DNA of 21,995 nucleotides from Methanobacteriota archaeon (GTDB taxonomy: Archaea > Thermoplasmatota > Poseidoniia > MGIII > CG-Epi1). The translations under genes and the position numbers were made by a program. Below the pieces are notes generated by a model, which ran no database searches, was not told the DNA's origin, and worked only from the letters and a program-made list of their open reading frames with translations. Position 1 is the first letter of the stretch. Every line of letters starts with the position of its first letter. Below are positions 7,388-15,210 of the stretch, in pieces. The DNA lies in assembly GCA_014240055.1 (NCBI GenBank), contig JAAZXP010000014.1, positions 1 to 21,995 of the forward strand, read 5' to 3'.

Positions 7388-7722
7388 AGAAAAATACAAT
7401 TCTATTGAAAAAACCTACTAAAAATGAAGATTCCAAAATTGATTCAATGTATATCGAAAATAAAATCGTAATAACCTATCCCAAAGATTTCGGAACCATT
7501 GAAAAATGGTTTCATCAACGAATAGGGGGGCCTGAAATAATCAAAAGGCCTTTAGACCAATATACTACTCTTATTTGGGAACTATGTGATGGAAATAACT
7601 CAGTTAAAGATATAATCGATATTTTTGATTCTAAATTTGGTGAAGAGGTAGCACCTGCTGCAACTCGAGTACAAGTCTTTCTAGAAAAATTATTAGAACT
7701 AAACCTTATCATGCTAAAATAA
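7384..7722 (+). CDS. PqqD-like (RRE-type winged-helix) protein
   Basis: 112 residues. Residues about 50-112 match the PqqD fold: LWELCDG-type turn (IWELCDGNNSVKDIIDIF), a helix with FGEEVAPAATRVQ, and the closing FLEKLLELNLI. PqqD-like domains act as peptide-recognition elements (RRE) delivering precursor peptides to modifying enzymes, and also occur as free-standing proteins of unknown role. The N-terminal 45 residues are basic and unassigned. The ATG overlaps the 57-aa gene by 4 nt and follows GGAG (7375-7378) by 5 nt, so the two are probably co-translated. No radical-SAM or precursor gene is adjacent. Family likely; substrate unknown. Confidence 0.72.
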   Translation: MKKNTILLKKPTKNEDSKIDSMYIENKIVITYPKDFGTIEKWFHQRIGGPEIIKRPLDQYTTLIWELCDGNNSVKDIIDIFDSKFGEEVAPAATRVQVFLEKLLELNLIMLK

Positions 7723-7769
7723 TTCAAACAATATTATTATATCCTGTATCAGAAGGACCATGTTAGTAG

Positions 7770-8774
7770 ATGAGTGAAATAAGATTTGATTGGAAACCGG
7801 GAATAGAAGAGGTTTGTCTAAAATTAGAAGGAAAAAAACGAATTGGAATTCAAGTCCCTGATGGATTAAAAACAAAATCTCATGAAATAGTAACTTATGT
7901 AACTGAATTGACTAATGCTAAAGTTGTGCTATGGGGGGAACCAACGTATGGTGCATGTGACTTAGCAGATAGACCGTTAGAAGAAATTGGGGCTGATGCC
8001 CTTATTCATATGGGTCATTTGCCAATGCCTTATCATTCTGAATTTTATGCAGTTCCTACCTTTTTTGTTCCAGTGAGGCATACTGGGAAATTATCCCTGA
8101 GCAAAAAGGCAATACTGGAATTAAAAGAGATACTTCCTCAAAAAATTGGAGTAGTTACTACTGCTCAACACCTACACATGCTTGATAGTGCTGGTGATAT
8201 TTTAGGTAAAGAAGGATTTGATACTAGTGTAACAACTGGTGGACCAAGATTAGCTGCAGCTGGACAACTTCTAGGCTGTAACTCATCCGCAGCCAGAAAG
8301 TTAAAAGTTGACGGATATCTCTATATTGGAACTGGATTGTTTCATCCATTAACTGTAGCTCTTTCAACGGGAAAACCAGTTGCTTGCCTAGAACCTCATA
8401 ACGGAATAGTTACTATAGCAGATCCTAGACCGTTCTTAAAACAAAGATATGCCGCCATGTCTGTAGCCACTGATGCAAAAAGATGGGCAATCCTTTTCTC
8501 AAACCAAATTGGCCAAAAAAGGATTGAATTGGCAGATAAGATTGAAGAGTTATTGATTGAAAATGGCAGAGAAACAATTATGATTGGTAGCATGCACCAA
8601 TCACATGACCAATTACTAGGATTAGGAATAGATGCTGCAGTCATAACCGCATGCCCAAGACTCGCAATTGAAGACGGCCCAACATGGCCAATACCATTAC
8701 TGACAGTTCCTGAAACCCAAATATTAATGGGAAAAAGGGATCCTGAGCCCTATCCTTTTGACGAATTTGCTTGA
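7770..8774 (+). CDS. dph2: Diphthamide synthase Dph2 (2-(3-amino-3-carboxypropyl)histidine synthase)
   Basis: Catalyses the first step of diphthamide formation on elongation factor 2, transferring the 3-amino-3-carboxypropyl group of SAM to a His with a non-canonical radical [4Fe-4S] cluster. The 334 residues match the archaeal homodimeric enzyme. The three cluster Cys are in their expected contexts: YGACD (Cys63), LGCNSS (Cys170) and TACPRLAIED (Cys295). GIQVPDGLK and HMGHLPMP are further family blocks. The start is ATG at 7770, with an AT-rich TATA-like stretch near 7734-7741. It is followed by tbp after 37 nt with its own promoter box. Confidence 0.95.
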   Translation: MSEIRFDWKPGIEEVCLKLEGKKRIGIQVPDGLKTKSHEIVTYVTELTNAKVVLWGEPTYGACDLADRPLEEIGADALIHMGHLPMPYHSEFYAVPTFFVPVRHTGKLSLSKKAILELKEILPQKIGVVTTAQHLHMLDSAGDILGKEGFDTSVTTGGPRLAAAGQLLGCNSSAARKLKVDGYLYIGTGLFHPLTVALSTGKPVACLEPHNGIVTIADPRPFLKQRYAAMSVATDAKRWAILFSNQIGQKRIELADKIEELLIENGRETIMIGSMHQSHDQLLGLGIDAAVITACPRLAIEDGPTWPIPLLTVPETQILMGKRDPEPYPFDEFA

Positions 8775-8783
8775 AGGTTAAGC

Positions 8784-8791
8784 TATTAAAC
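8784..8791 (+). promoter_or_regulatory. TATA-like box for tbp
   Basis: CTATTAAA is centred about 24 nt before the GTG of tbp (8812), again consistent with a leaderless mRNA. It sits in the only 37 nt separating dph2 from tbp. Confidence 0.5.
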
Positions 8792-8811
8792 TTACCTGTT
8801 TTGAATAATTT

Positions 8812-9363
8812 GTGAGTACCATCAAAGTTGAAAATGTAATTGCCGCATCTCATCTCGGAAAAGAACTAGAATTAATCACATTAGCAACTGAACTACCTAA
8901 TGCTAGGTATTCCAGTTCGGGCAATCCTTCAGTCATTATCGAAATGGATACTAACAGTTCCAAAAAAGCAGCTGGAGTCTTATTTAGTAACGGCAAGGCC
9001 TTGGTTACAGGAGTAACGAATCTCAATGAAGGGAAAAGTATTATGCTTAATTTGAAGAAACTTGTAAAAAAGTATGATTCAAAAATTAGTACAAAAAGAG
9101 CAACTAAATTAGAAAATATGGTAGTCAAGGAGAATATTGGTATGATAGTTGATCTGAAAGCCATGGCTTTAGCAATACCAGGTTCTGAATATGATCCACT
9201 AAGATTCCAAGGATTAATATTAAGAATGGAAAAGCCAGAGGCTAGCTTCATCATTTTTGAATCTGGAGTCTTAATTGTTACTGATATAGTTAGTGAAGCA
9301 AAAGCTAAAAAAGCTCTTAAAGAATTAAAAAAGTTCATGACTGAAAGTGGCCTCGCTTCATAA
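8812..9363 (+). CDS. tbp: TATA-box-binding protein, divergent first repeat
   Basis: General transcription factor that binds and bends promoter TATA DNA. The 183 residues show the two-repeat saddle: IKVENVIAAS opens it, and the second repeat is nearly canonical, YDPLRFQGLILRMEKPEASFIIFESGVLIVTD (127-158). Intercalating Phe132 and Phe149 are present. The first repeat is much less typical: where YNPEQFPGLVYR is usual it reads YSSSGNPSVIIEM, so the first intercalating Phe is replaced (Asn38 by my alignment), while Phe58 in VLFSNGK is kept. A short insertion (NSSKK) follows. GTG start supported by the TATA-like box. The stop overlaps the next ATG by 1 nt (TAATG). Confidence 0.92.
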   Translation: MSTIKVENVIAASHLGKELELITLATELPNARYSSSGNPSVIIEMDTNSSKKAAGVLFSNGKALVTGVTNLNEGKSIMLNLKKLVKKYDSKISTKRATKLENMVVKENIGMIVDLKAMALAIPGSEYDPLRFQGLILRMEKPEASFIIFESGVLIVTDIVSEAKAKKALKELKKFMTESGLAS

Positions 9364-10292
9364 TGGAAGATAGACGTCTGGAAATACTCTCAGATTCTAT
9401 AGATACGGCAGTGAAACAAGCATGTAATGAAGATATTACCGTTTCTTTTTCGGGAGGAATTGATTCCACATTGGTAGCATTTCTAGCTAAAAAATATTCA
9501 AATGTTGAGCTTATTGCAGTAGGAACGCCAAAATCTTATGATTTAGAGGCTGCAAAAACAGCTGCTGAAATGATTGAAATGGATCTTAAAGTTATTGAAC
9601 TTGAGCCTAAACAGATGGTTGCAGAAGGACTGGATATGCAAAATAAATTAGAACTAAAGGCTATTGAAATTGAATTCATGCTACCATTCTGGATAGCCGC
9701 TAAGAACTCAAAAAACTCAATACTAATGTGCGGTCAAGGAGCTGATGAATTATTTGGAGGGTATGCTAGATTTAGAAAAGAAGAAGCAAAAAATGACCTA
9801 ACAAAAGAAGTTTCTGATTTAAATAAAAGATTACAAAATAGAGAAAGAAAAATTGCTGAAATATTCAATTTAGAATTATCTTGTCCTTACCTTTCTGATA
9901 TTGTAGTTAAAGCCGCTAATTCCTTTAGTGAAAAAGAACGCATCGGTGATGTTGGGAAAGTTCCTCTTAGGCTGGCTGCAAAAAAACTAGGATTACCTAG
10001 CGAAATTGCTGATAGAAAAAAGAAGGCTGCCCAATATGGAAGTGGGAGTCAAAAGGCAATACGTAAAATTATGAAACATAAAATTGAAATTGAAATAGTA
10101 TTTGATTCAAAAAATATCGCTGAATCTGTAGCTAAATCAACTGAACCTGAAAATAAAGGCTGGGTTGAAACAAGTGTTATTGATAACAAGATAAAAGCTA
10201 TTGTTAAAGCTGAAAGTTTAGGTAGTTTAAGAGAAGCAACTGAAGACTTTATGGCCTGTATTTCAGTTGCTGAGAAAGTAGCAAACCAATAG
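9363..10292 (+). CDS. Asparagine synthetase-like PP-loop ATP-dependent ligase
   Basis: 309 residues equivalent to the C-terminal synthetase domain of AsnB, with no N-terminal glutaminase, so any nitrogen donor would be free ammonia or a separate subunit. The ATP pyrophosphatase motif is SGGIDS (30-35); the AsnB signature is CGQGADELFGGYARF (123-137). Acidic and Lys-rich helices follow (LNKRLQNRERKIAEIF). Such stand-alone synthetase-domain proteins occur across archaea with mostly unassigned substrates; asparagine synthesis is possible but unproven. It overlaps tbp by 1 nt, so the two are co-transcribed. Confidence 0.85.
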   Translation: MEDRRLEILSDSIDTAVKQACNEDITVSFSGGIDSTLVAFLAKKYSNVELIAVGTPKSYDLEAAKTAAEMIEMDLKVIELEPKQMVAEGLDMQNKLELKAIEIEFMLPFWIAAKNSKNSILMCGQGADELFGGYARFRKEEAKNDLTKEVSDLNKRLQNRERKIAEIFNLELSCPYLSDIVVKAANSFSEKERIGDVGKVPLRLAAKKLGLPSEIADRKKKAAQYGSGSQKAIRKIMKHKIEIEIVFDSKNIAESVAKSTEPENKGWVETSVIDNKIKAIVKAESLGSLREATEDFMACISVAEKVANQ

Positions 10293-10326
10293 GAAAACTA
10301 ACAAAGACTGACCTTCGTAGCACGCT

Positions 10327-10662
10327 ATGAGCCAAACTTATGCTGACATGCTATCACAAGTAAAAGATTTCCATGATAAACATGAATTTAGTAAAAAAGA
10401 GAATAATGGTCATGATATGGCCTACCGAATATTACTAACTATAGAAGAATTAGGTGAATTGGCTGAATGTTTCACAAAGGGAAAACCCCATTCTGAAAAA
10501 GCAGAAGAACTAGCTGACATCTTAATTTTAACAATAGGTCACGCTATTGCAATGGACGTTGATTTAGAAGCTGCATTTAATGAAAAAATGAAAGAAATTA
10601 TGACTCGGCCAGCCATAAAAGGTGAATTTGGAATTCGAGTTACTAAATACCAACAACAATAG
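10327..10662 (+). CDS. MazG-like nucleotide pyrophosphohydrolase
   Basis: A 111-residue all-alpha NTP pyrophosphatase. The Mg-binding signature is complete: EELGE (40-44) and, after a short loop, EELAD (60-64, Glu61 and Asp64). Such enzymes hydrolyse (d)NTPs, often non-canonical ones, to monophosphate and pyrophosphate. The single domain and length fit the short MazG/iMazG group rather than the two-domain enterobacterial MazG. The ATG at 10327 is 34 nt after the AsnB-like stop. Substrate not determinable from sequence. Confidence 0.85.
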   Translation: MSQTYADMLSQVKDFHDKHEFSKKENNGHDMAYRILLTIEELGELAECFTKGKPHSEKAEELADILILTIGHAIAMDVDLEAAFNEKMKEIMTRPAIKGEFGIRVTKYQQQ

Positions 10663-10674
10663 ATTGGTAAATAC

Positions 10675-10684
10675 TAAATATAAT
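10675..10684 (+). promoter_or_regulatory. TATA-like box for citrate synthase
   Basis: TAAATATAAT is centred about 24 nt upstream of the GTG at 10703. This spacing is the main reason for choosing that start over an earlier in-frame GTG at 10622, which lies inside the MazG-like gene and upstream of this box. Confidence 0.55.
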
Positions 10685-10702
10685 ACTCTTTGTGTTCATA
10701 AC

Positions 10703-11845
10703 GTGTCTCTACCAAAAGATAACAAAGATTCAGTGGCTGAACCTGTAAAAGGTCTCGAGGGAATCGTCGCTGCAGATACTAAACTAAGCTCAGTCAATGG
10801 TGAAAAAGGAATCTTAAGATATTGTGGATACAATATAGATGACTTAGCATTTGATACTACTTTCGAAGAAACCATTTGCCTACTTTATGATACTGAATTA
10901 CCAAATAAAGAACGTCTTGATGAGATGACGCAAAGAATAGGTGAAGCAAGAGTACTTCCCAAAGAAGTAATCAAAGTAATTACCGAATTGTCTGGTAAAA
11001 CTTCTCCAATGAGCACATTAAGAACCGTAGTCTCAAGCTTGGGGCACTTTGAAAAGAATGTTCATCTAAATGATTTACCTCCTAAAGCTTTACGTTTAGT
11101 TGGTCAAATATCTACTGCTGTTGCAATTATACATAGATTAAGAGAAGGACTACCACTTATCGAAGCTGATCCAAACCGAGGTCATGCTGAAGACTTTTTA
11201 AGAATGCTACATGGAAAAGAACCAACTGACATCCAAATTCAAGCATTAAATCTTTATCTTATTTTATTGGCAGATCACGGTTTTAACGCATCTACGTTTT
11301 CAGCTAGAGTTACAGCAGGAACCTTAGCAAATATGCACTCTGCAATAACCTCTGCAGTAGGTACTCTTAGTGGACCACTACATGGAGGTGCAAATGAAAA
11401 AGCCATGGAAATGATTATTGAAGTTGGGAAAATTGAAAATGCATCTGCATTTATCGAAAATGCATTGAATACCAAGCAAAAGATAATGGGATTCGGACAT
11501 CGTGTTTACAAGGTAGACGATGCACGTAAACCACATCTGAAGGGTATGGCTAAGAAACTCTGGGAAGAAAGAGGAGATATGGAAATTTTTAACGTTTCAG
11601 AAGAAATCGAAAAGCAAGTAAAAACCAGAAAACCCATTATCACAAACGTTGACTTTTATTCAGCACCTCTTCTGTATGGACTTGATATTCCTACTGATTT
11701 GTTCACACCACTTTTTGCAATGTCAAGAGTGGCAGGTTGGACTGCACATGTTTTAGAACAATATAAAAATAATCGATTAATTAGACCAAGGGCAAGATAC
11801 GTTGGAACTATAGATAGAACTTTTAGACCGATAGAACAAAGATAA
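10703..11845 (+). CDS. Citrate synthase
   Basis: Condenses oxaloacetate and acetyl-CoA to citrate. With the GTG at 10703 the protein is 380 residues, the normal size of archaeal type II enzymes, beginning MSLPKDNKDSVAEP and running straight into the conserved KGLEGIVAADTKLS (16-29). Active-site residues are visible: His227 in GPLHGGANE, His266 in GFGHRVYK and Asp317 in NVDFYSAPL; His192 lies in DHGFNASTF. RPRARYVG near the C terminus binds substrate. Extending to 10622 would add 27 residues overlapping the MazG-like gene by 41 nt with no family support. A 2-methylcitrate synthase activity cannot be excluded. Confidence 0.94.
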   Translation: MSLPKDNKDSVAEPVKGLEGIVAADTKLSSVNGEKGILRYCGYNIDDLAFDTTFEETICLLYDTELPNKERLDEMTQRIGEARVLPKEVIKVITELSGKTSPMSTLRTVVSSLGHFEKNVHLNDLPPKALRLVGQISTAVAIIHRLREGLPLIEADPNRGHAEDFLRMLHGKEPTDIQIQALNLYLILLADHGFNASTFSARVTAGTLANMHSAITSAVGTLSGPLHGGANEKAMEMIIEVGKIENASAFIENALNTKQKIMGFGHRVYKVDDARKPHLKGMAKKLWEERGDMEIFNVSEEIEKQVKTRKPIITNVDFYSAPLLYGLDIPTDLFTPLFAMSRVAGWTAHVLEQYKNNRLIRPRARYVGTIDRTFRPIEQR

Positions 11846-11856
11846 ATTATACAAAG

Positions 11857-11866
11857 ATATTAAAAC
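11857..11866 (+). promoter_or_regulatory. TATA-like box for tsaC-map-clc unit
   Basis: ATATTAAAAC is centred about 23 nt upstream of the GTG at 11884 and 29 nt upstream of the alternative ATG at 11890. It would drive tsaC and the two genes overlapping it downstream. Confidence 0.42.
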
Positions 11867-11883
11867 TAGTTCATTTCTCATCA

Positions 11884-12465
11884 GTGCATATGATTTCTAT
11901 CGAAGAAGCTAGAGAAGCAATTCGGAACGATGAAATTGTAATTTATCCAACTGATACCGTTTTAGGAATGGGGTGTAATCCATTTAGTCAAAAAGCAGTA
12001 GACAAGCTCTTTAAAATAAAAGGAAAGAAAAGTAATGGCCTCAGTATTATGCTAAATAATACGGGGGAAATTTATGATTATTGTAGTGTAAATAAGAAAT
12101 ATGAAAAAATTATCTCTAACTTTTTACCAGGTCCTATAACTCTTATAATGAAATCTAAAAAGGTTTTTGCAAAGGGAGTTACCAGAAATGAAACTATTGC
12201 AATCAGAATACCTTTGAACAAAACATCTAATGATTTAGCAAAGAATATTCCAGTAATAACTACTAGTGCAAACATTCATGGCGAAGATATTGCCAAAAAT
12301 ATAGAGGAAGCAAAGAATATATTTGGAGATAATTGTTATTATTTAGAAGGAGAAAAGCCAACGGGAATTGAGTCTACCATTCTTGATATATCAAAAGATA
12401 AGCCTGAAGTAAGGCGTATTGGTGCTTTATACTCAACTATCCTGGAGGAAATGCTTGAATCCTGA
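11884..12465 (+). CDS. tsaC: Threonylcarbamoyl-AMP synthase (TsaC/YrdC type)
   Basis: Makes threonylcarbamoyl-AMP from Thr, bicarbonate and ATP for the universal t6A37 tRNA modification. 193 residues, YrdC domain only, so TsaC-like; there is no Sua5 C-terminal domain. Motifs: YPTDTVLGMGCNP (21-33), a basic KIKGKKSNG loop (44-52), PGPIT (83-87), TTSAN (126-130) and GIESTILDI (161-169). The start is GTG 11884 or ATG 11890; they differ by two residues and I keep the longer. It overlaps map by 11 nt, so the unit tsaC-map-clc is tightly coupled. Confidence 0.92.
   Translation: MHMISIEEAREAIRNDEIVIYPTDTVLGMGCNPFSQKAVDKLFKIKGKKSNGLSIMLNNTGEIYDYCSVNKKYEKIISNFLPGPITLIMKSKKVFAKGVTRNETIAIRIPLNKTSNDLAKNIPVITTSANIHGEDIAKNIEEAKNIFGDNCYYLEGEKPTGIESTILDISKDKPEVRRIGALYSTILEEMLES
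12444..12449 (+). promoter_or_regulatory. Shine-Dalgarno motif deciding the map start
   Basis: GGAGGA lies inside the end of tsaC, 5-6 nt before TTG 12455. It is the strongest ribosome-binding site I see in the window and selects a non-AUG start for methionine aminopeptidase. Confidence 0.6.
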
Positions 12466-13345
12466 AGAAATAAAAAAATGGAGAGAAGCCGGCAACCTAG
12501 CTAGTGAAGCTTTACAATTTGGAAAAAGTATAATTAAAGCAAAAATGTCTATGTTAGATATAACTGAAGAAATCGAAAATTATGTAAGAGATAAAGGGGG
12601 AGAACTAGCATTCCCAACTAATTTAGCAATTAATAATGTTGGAGCTCATTGGACTCCATCCAGTAAAAGTAAAGATGTTTTTTGTGAGGGGGATTTGGTC
12701 AAACTTGATGTTGGAGTACATATTGATGGATACATTGGAGATAATGCATTAACTATTGAAATAGGAAGTGATAATTATAAAAAAATGATAGAAGCCTCAC
12801 GTGAGGCACTCAACAAAGCCGTAGAGATTGCATCTGCAGGTATCGGCGTTGGTGTCATTGGCCATGCAGTACAAGAAACAATAGAGAGATATGGATATCG
12901 ACCAATTGCTAATTTGACGGGACATAGAATAAAGAGATATAATTTGCACAGCGGCGTTTCAATCCCCAGTGTAGGAGAAAGAGGCGGACCAGTTCTAAAA
13001 ACTGGAGATATAGTAGCGATAGAACCATTTGTAACTGACGGAGCTGGAAGAGTAGGTGGGAAGAGAAATTCAAATATATACCATCTGAGACAAATACGCA
13101 ATATTCGGGATGAAAAAGCGACGGAATTGATGATAGAAATAAGAGATAGATACAAGGGATTACCATTTGCTGAAAGGTGGTTGCATACATTTCAAGAAGA
13201 TGCTGCAAAAAATTTACAAAAACTAATTAGAGCTGGAATAGTTTCCTATTATCCCGTCCTAGATGAATTGGGGAAGGGTATGGTAGCTCAGTCTGAACAT
13301 ACAATAATGATAACCAGTAGTGGTAATGAGGTCTTGACTAAATGA
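12455..13345 (+). CDS. map: Methionine aminopeptidase, type II
   Basis: Removes N-terminal Met from nascent proteins. From TTG 12455 it is 296 residues, matching archaeal type II enzymes, starting MNPEEIKKWREAG. The binuclear metal site is complete: Asp85 and Asp96 (KLDVGVHIDGYIGDNA), His157 (LTGHRI), Glu190 (VAIEPF) and Glu281 (AQSEHTIMI). His65 of GAHWTPSS is the catalytic His. An in-frame ATG at 12419 would add 12 residues that fit no family N-terminus, and the Shine-Dalgarno motif favours 12455. The stop overlaps the ClC ATG (ATGA, 13342-13345). Confidence 0.94.
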   Translation: MNPEEIKKWREAGNLASEALQFGKSIIKAKMSMLDITEEIENYVRDKGGELAFPTNLAINNVGAHWTPSSKSKDVFCEGDLVKLDVGVHIDGYIGDNALTIEIGSDNYKKMIEASREALNKAVEIASAGIGVGVIGHAVQETIERYGYRPIANLTGHRIKRYNLHSGVSIPSVGERGGPVLKTGDIVAIEPFVTDGAGRVGGKRNSNIYHLRQIRNIRDEKATELMIEIRDRYKGLPFAERWLHTFQEDAAKNLQKLIRAGIVSYYPVLDELGKGMVAQSEHTIMITSSGNEVLTK

Positions 13346-15165
13346 AAGACTCTGAACTAAAAAAAAGATTAGATAAAGTCATTAAATCCCCAATGCTGCA
13401 AATAAATTTTCTTGCAGCCTTAACTGGAGCTTTCGCAGCTATCATAACTTGGATTTTTATAAATTTAAGTAATTTAATTAAAGAATTTTTCTATGGTGAC
13501 AGTTTTGTTAATCATTCTTTAAGAGGGACGGAGAATGAATGGTTTATCATATTCATACCTGCTTTTGGCGGACTAATTGCAGGATTAATAATTGAGTATG
13601 GATCCAAAGATGCTAAGGGTGCTGGTGTGCCTATAGTAATGGAAGCTGTGGCAGTTAAACAAGCTAGATTAAGTGCGAAAAAAGCTGTTGCTAAATTCTT
13701 TGCTTCTGCTGCAAGTATTGGTACTGGAATGTCATTAGGCCGTGTTGGACCAATGATTGTTATTTCGTCCACCATTGGTTCTGAGATTGGGCAAAGAACT
13801 GGAAAAACGGTAGAAGAAACAAGAACTATAATTGGGTGTGGAGCTGCAAGCGCAATTACTGCTGCATTCAATGCTCCATTAGGTGGAGTTCTATTTGCAA
13901 TTGAATTAATTCTGGCTGAATTAAAAACTAGATCCTTTATTCCAATTGTGGTAGCTGCTGTGATAGCTACTACTGTGGGTAGAAGTTTGGCTGGAGATGT
14001 CGCTGCATTTGATGAAATACCTCAATACACTCTCAGCTCACCAATCGAATATCCTTTCTATATTATTCTGGGCTTGATAGTCGGCTTGGCTGCTTCCATT
14101 TTTATAAAATTGATGAACTATGTTGAGGATAATATTGAAAAAATAAAAGGAATACCAGTACCATTCAGGACCTGTTTGGGAGGCTTATGCGTTGGGCTAA
14201 TTGCACTTTCTTTTCCACATGTATTAGGAAATGGATTTGATGTTACTTCTGATTTAATCTCATTAGATTCAGATGAGTCTGAAGGACTTATAATTGGAAA
14301 TAGTTTTCCAGAAAGTACCAATGTCAGTTCAGGAATAAGTAGCTTATTGATTTTTATATTGTCAATTATGGCACTAAAAATAATTGCTACATCCATATCA
14401 ATTGGGAGTGGGGGGTCTGGTGGTATCTTTACTCCTAGTTTGTTTATTGGGGCCGCAATTGGAGCTGCCCTGGGTTTGGTCCTATACGATATTGGAATCG
14501 TTAGTCACCCTGGAGCATTTGCATTAGTTGGAATGGCAGCTTTCGTAGCTTCCACGACTCGTGCCACTTTAACTGCAATTGTACTTTTATTTGAAATGAC
14601 TGCAACCTACGAAATCATCCTTCCATTAATGCTATCGTGTGTTGTAGCTGATGCTGTATGCTATGTTATATCTGAACATTCTTTTTACACTTCTAAACTT
14701 GCTAAAAGAGGCATCAATGTGGATTTAGGAGCTGGACAAGATCTTATGAGAATGATCGAAGTCAAAGAAGCCATGTCTGATGAAGTCTTGACCATTAAAC
14801 CTGAACAACCTTTGGAAGTAGCGCTACAAATTATAGAAGATACAGGACACATGAGCTTACCCGTTTTAAATGATAATAATCAATTATACGGAATTATTAC
14901 GTGGTCAGACATACACGAAGCTGCAATAAAACATGAAAGACACTTAACTGTTCGTGACTATTGTGTAACCGATTTAATTACAATTACTAAGCATGAAACT
15001 CTGGCACAGGCACTAGATTATTTGAGCTATAGAGAAATTAGCCATCTACCTGTTGTTAGCAAAACCGATGATAAGAAGTTGATTGGAATTATCACTAAAG
15101 GTGATATCATAAAGGCTTACAATAGGCATAGATTAGGTAGTAAAAAGACTAGTTGGCAAGAATAA
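13342..15165 (+). CDS. ClC-family chloride channel/transporter with CBS pair
   Basis: A 607-residue membrane protein: about 450 residues of ClC fold with multiple transmembrane helices, then two CBS domains (about 474-528 and 540-594) likely sensing nucleotides. Selectivity-filter motifs are GAGVP (93-97), GRVGP (133-137) and GGSGGIFTP (357-365). The gating glutamate of GREGP is Val135 here, and the internal proton glutamate position following Glu188 (LFAIEL) is Leu189. Proton-coupled ClC exchangers normally carry both, so this protein looks channel-like or uncoupled. Terminal gene of the tsaC-map-clc unit, with a weak GAGG 10 nt before ATG. Confidence 0.93.
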   Translation: MKDSELKKRLDKVIKSPMLQINFLAALTGAFAAIITWIFINLSNLIKEFFYGDSFVNHSLRGTENEWFIIFIPAFGGLIAGLIIEYGSKDAKGAGVPIVMEAVAVKQARLSAKKAVAKFFASAASIGTGMSLGRVGPMIVISSTIGSEIGQRTGKTVEETRTIIGCGAASAITAAFNAPLGGVLFAIELILAELKTRSFIPIVVAAVIATTVGRSLAGDVAAFDEIPQYTLSSPIEYPFYIILGLIVGLAASIFIKLMNYVEDNIEKIKGIPVPFRTCLGGLCVGLIALSFPHVLGNGFDVTSDLISLDSDESEGLIIGNSFPESTNVSSGISSLLIFILSIMALKIIATSISIGSGGSGGIFTPSLFIGAAIGAALGLVLYDIGIVSHPGAFALVGMAAFVASTTRATLTAIVLLFEMTATYEIILPLMLSCVVADAVCYVISEHSFYTSKLAKRGINVDLGAGQDLMRMIEVKEAMSDEVLTIKPEQPLEVALQIIEDTGHMSLPVLNDNNQLYGIITWSDIHEAAIKHERHLTVRDYCVTDLITITKHETLAQALDYLSYREISHLPVVSKTDDKKLIGIITKGDIIKAYNRHRLGSKKTSWQE

Positions 15166-15181
15166 TTAGAGTGAAACAAGC

Positions 15182-15203
15182 TTTTAATTGATTAGTATAA
15201 ATA
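15182..15203 (+). promoter_or_regulatory. Tandem TATA-like boxes before the SAP-protein unit
   Basis: TTTTAATT (15182-15189) is centred 25 nt before the ATG of the 42-aa ORF at 15211 and would give a leaderless start. A better consensus, TATAAATA (15196-15203), would start transcription near 15225, inside that ORF, giving the SAP-domain gene a leader of roughly 120 nt. Which is used decides whether the 42-aa ORF is translated. Confidence 0.45.
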
Positions 15204-15210
15204 CAGAATA

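Noticed and set aside
10622..10702. Upstream extension of citrate synthase by 27 codons to GTG 10622
   Set aside because: It lies within the MazG-like gene, upstream of the TATA-like box, and adds residues unlike the family N-terminus.
12419..12454. Upstream ATG start for methionine aminopeptidase
   Set aside because: The family N-terminus and the Shine-Dalgarno motif both fit TTG 12455; the extra 12 residues only read tsaC in another frame.
12909..13208. Overlapping minus-strand ORFs opposite methionine aminopeptidase
   Set aside because: Shadows of a gene with complete metal-ligand motifs.
13512..13871. Minus-strand ORF of 119 codons opposite the ClC gene
   Set aside because: It mirrors a hydrophobic coding region, has no promoter or family features, and the plus-strand ClC protein is unambiguous.
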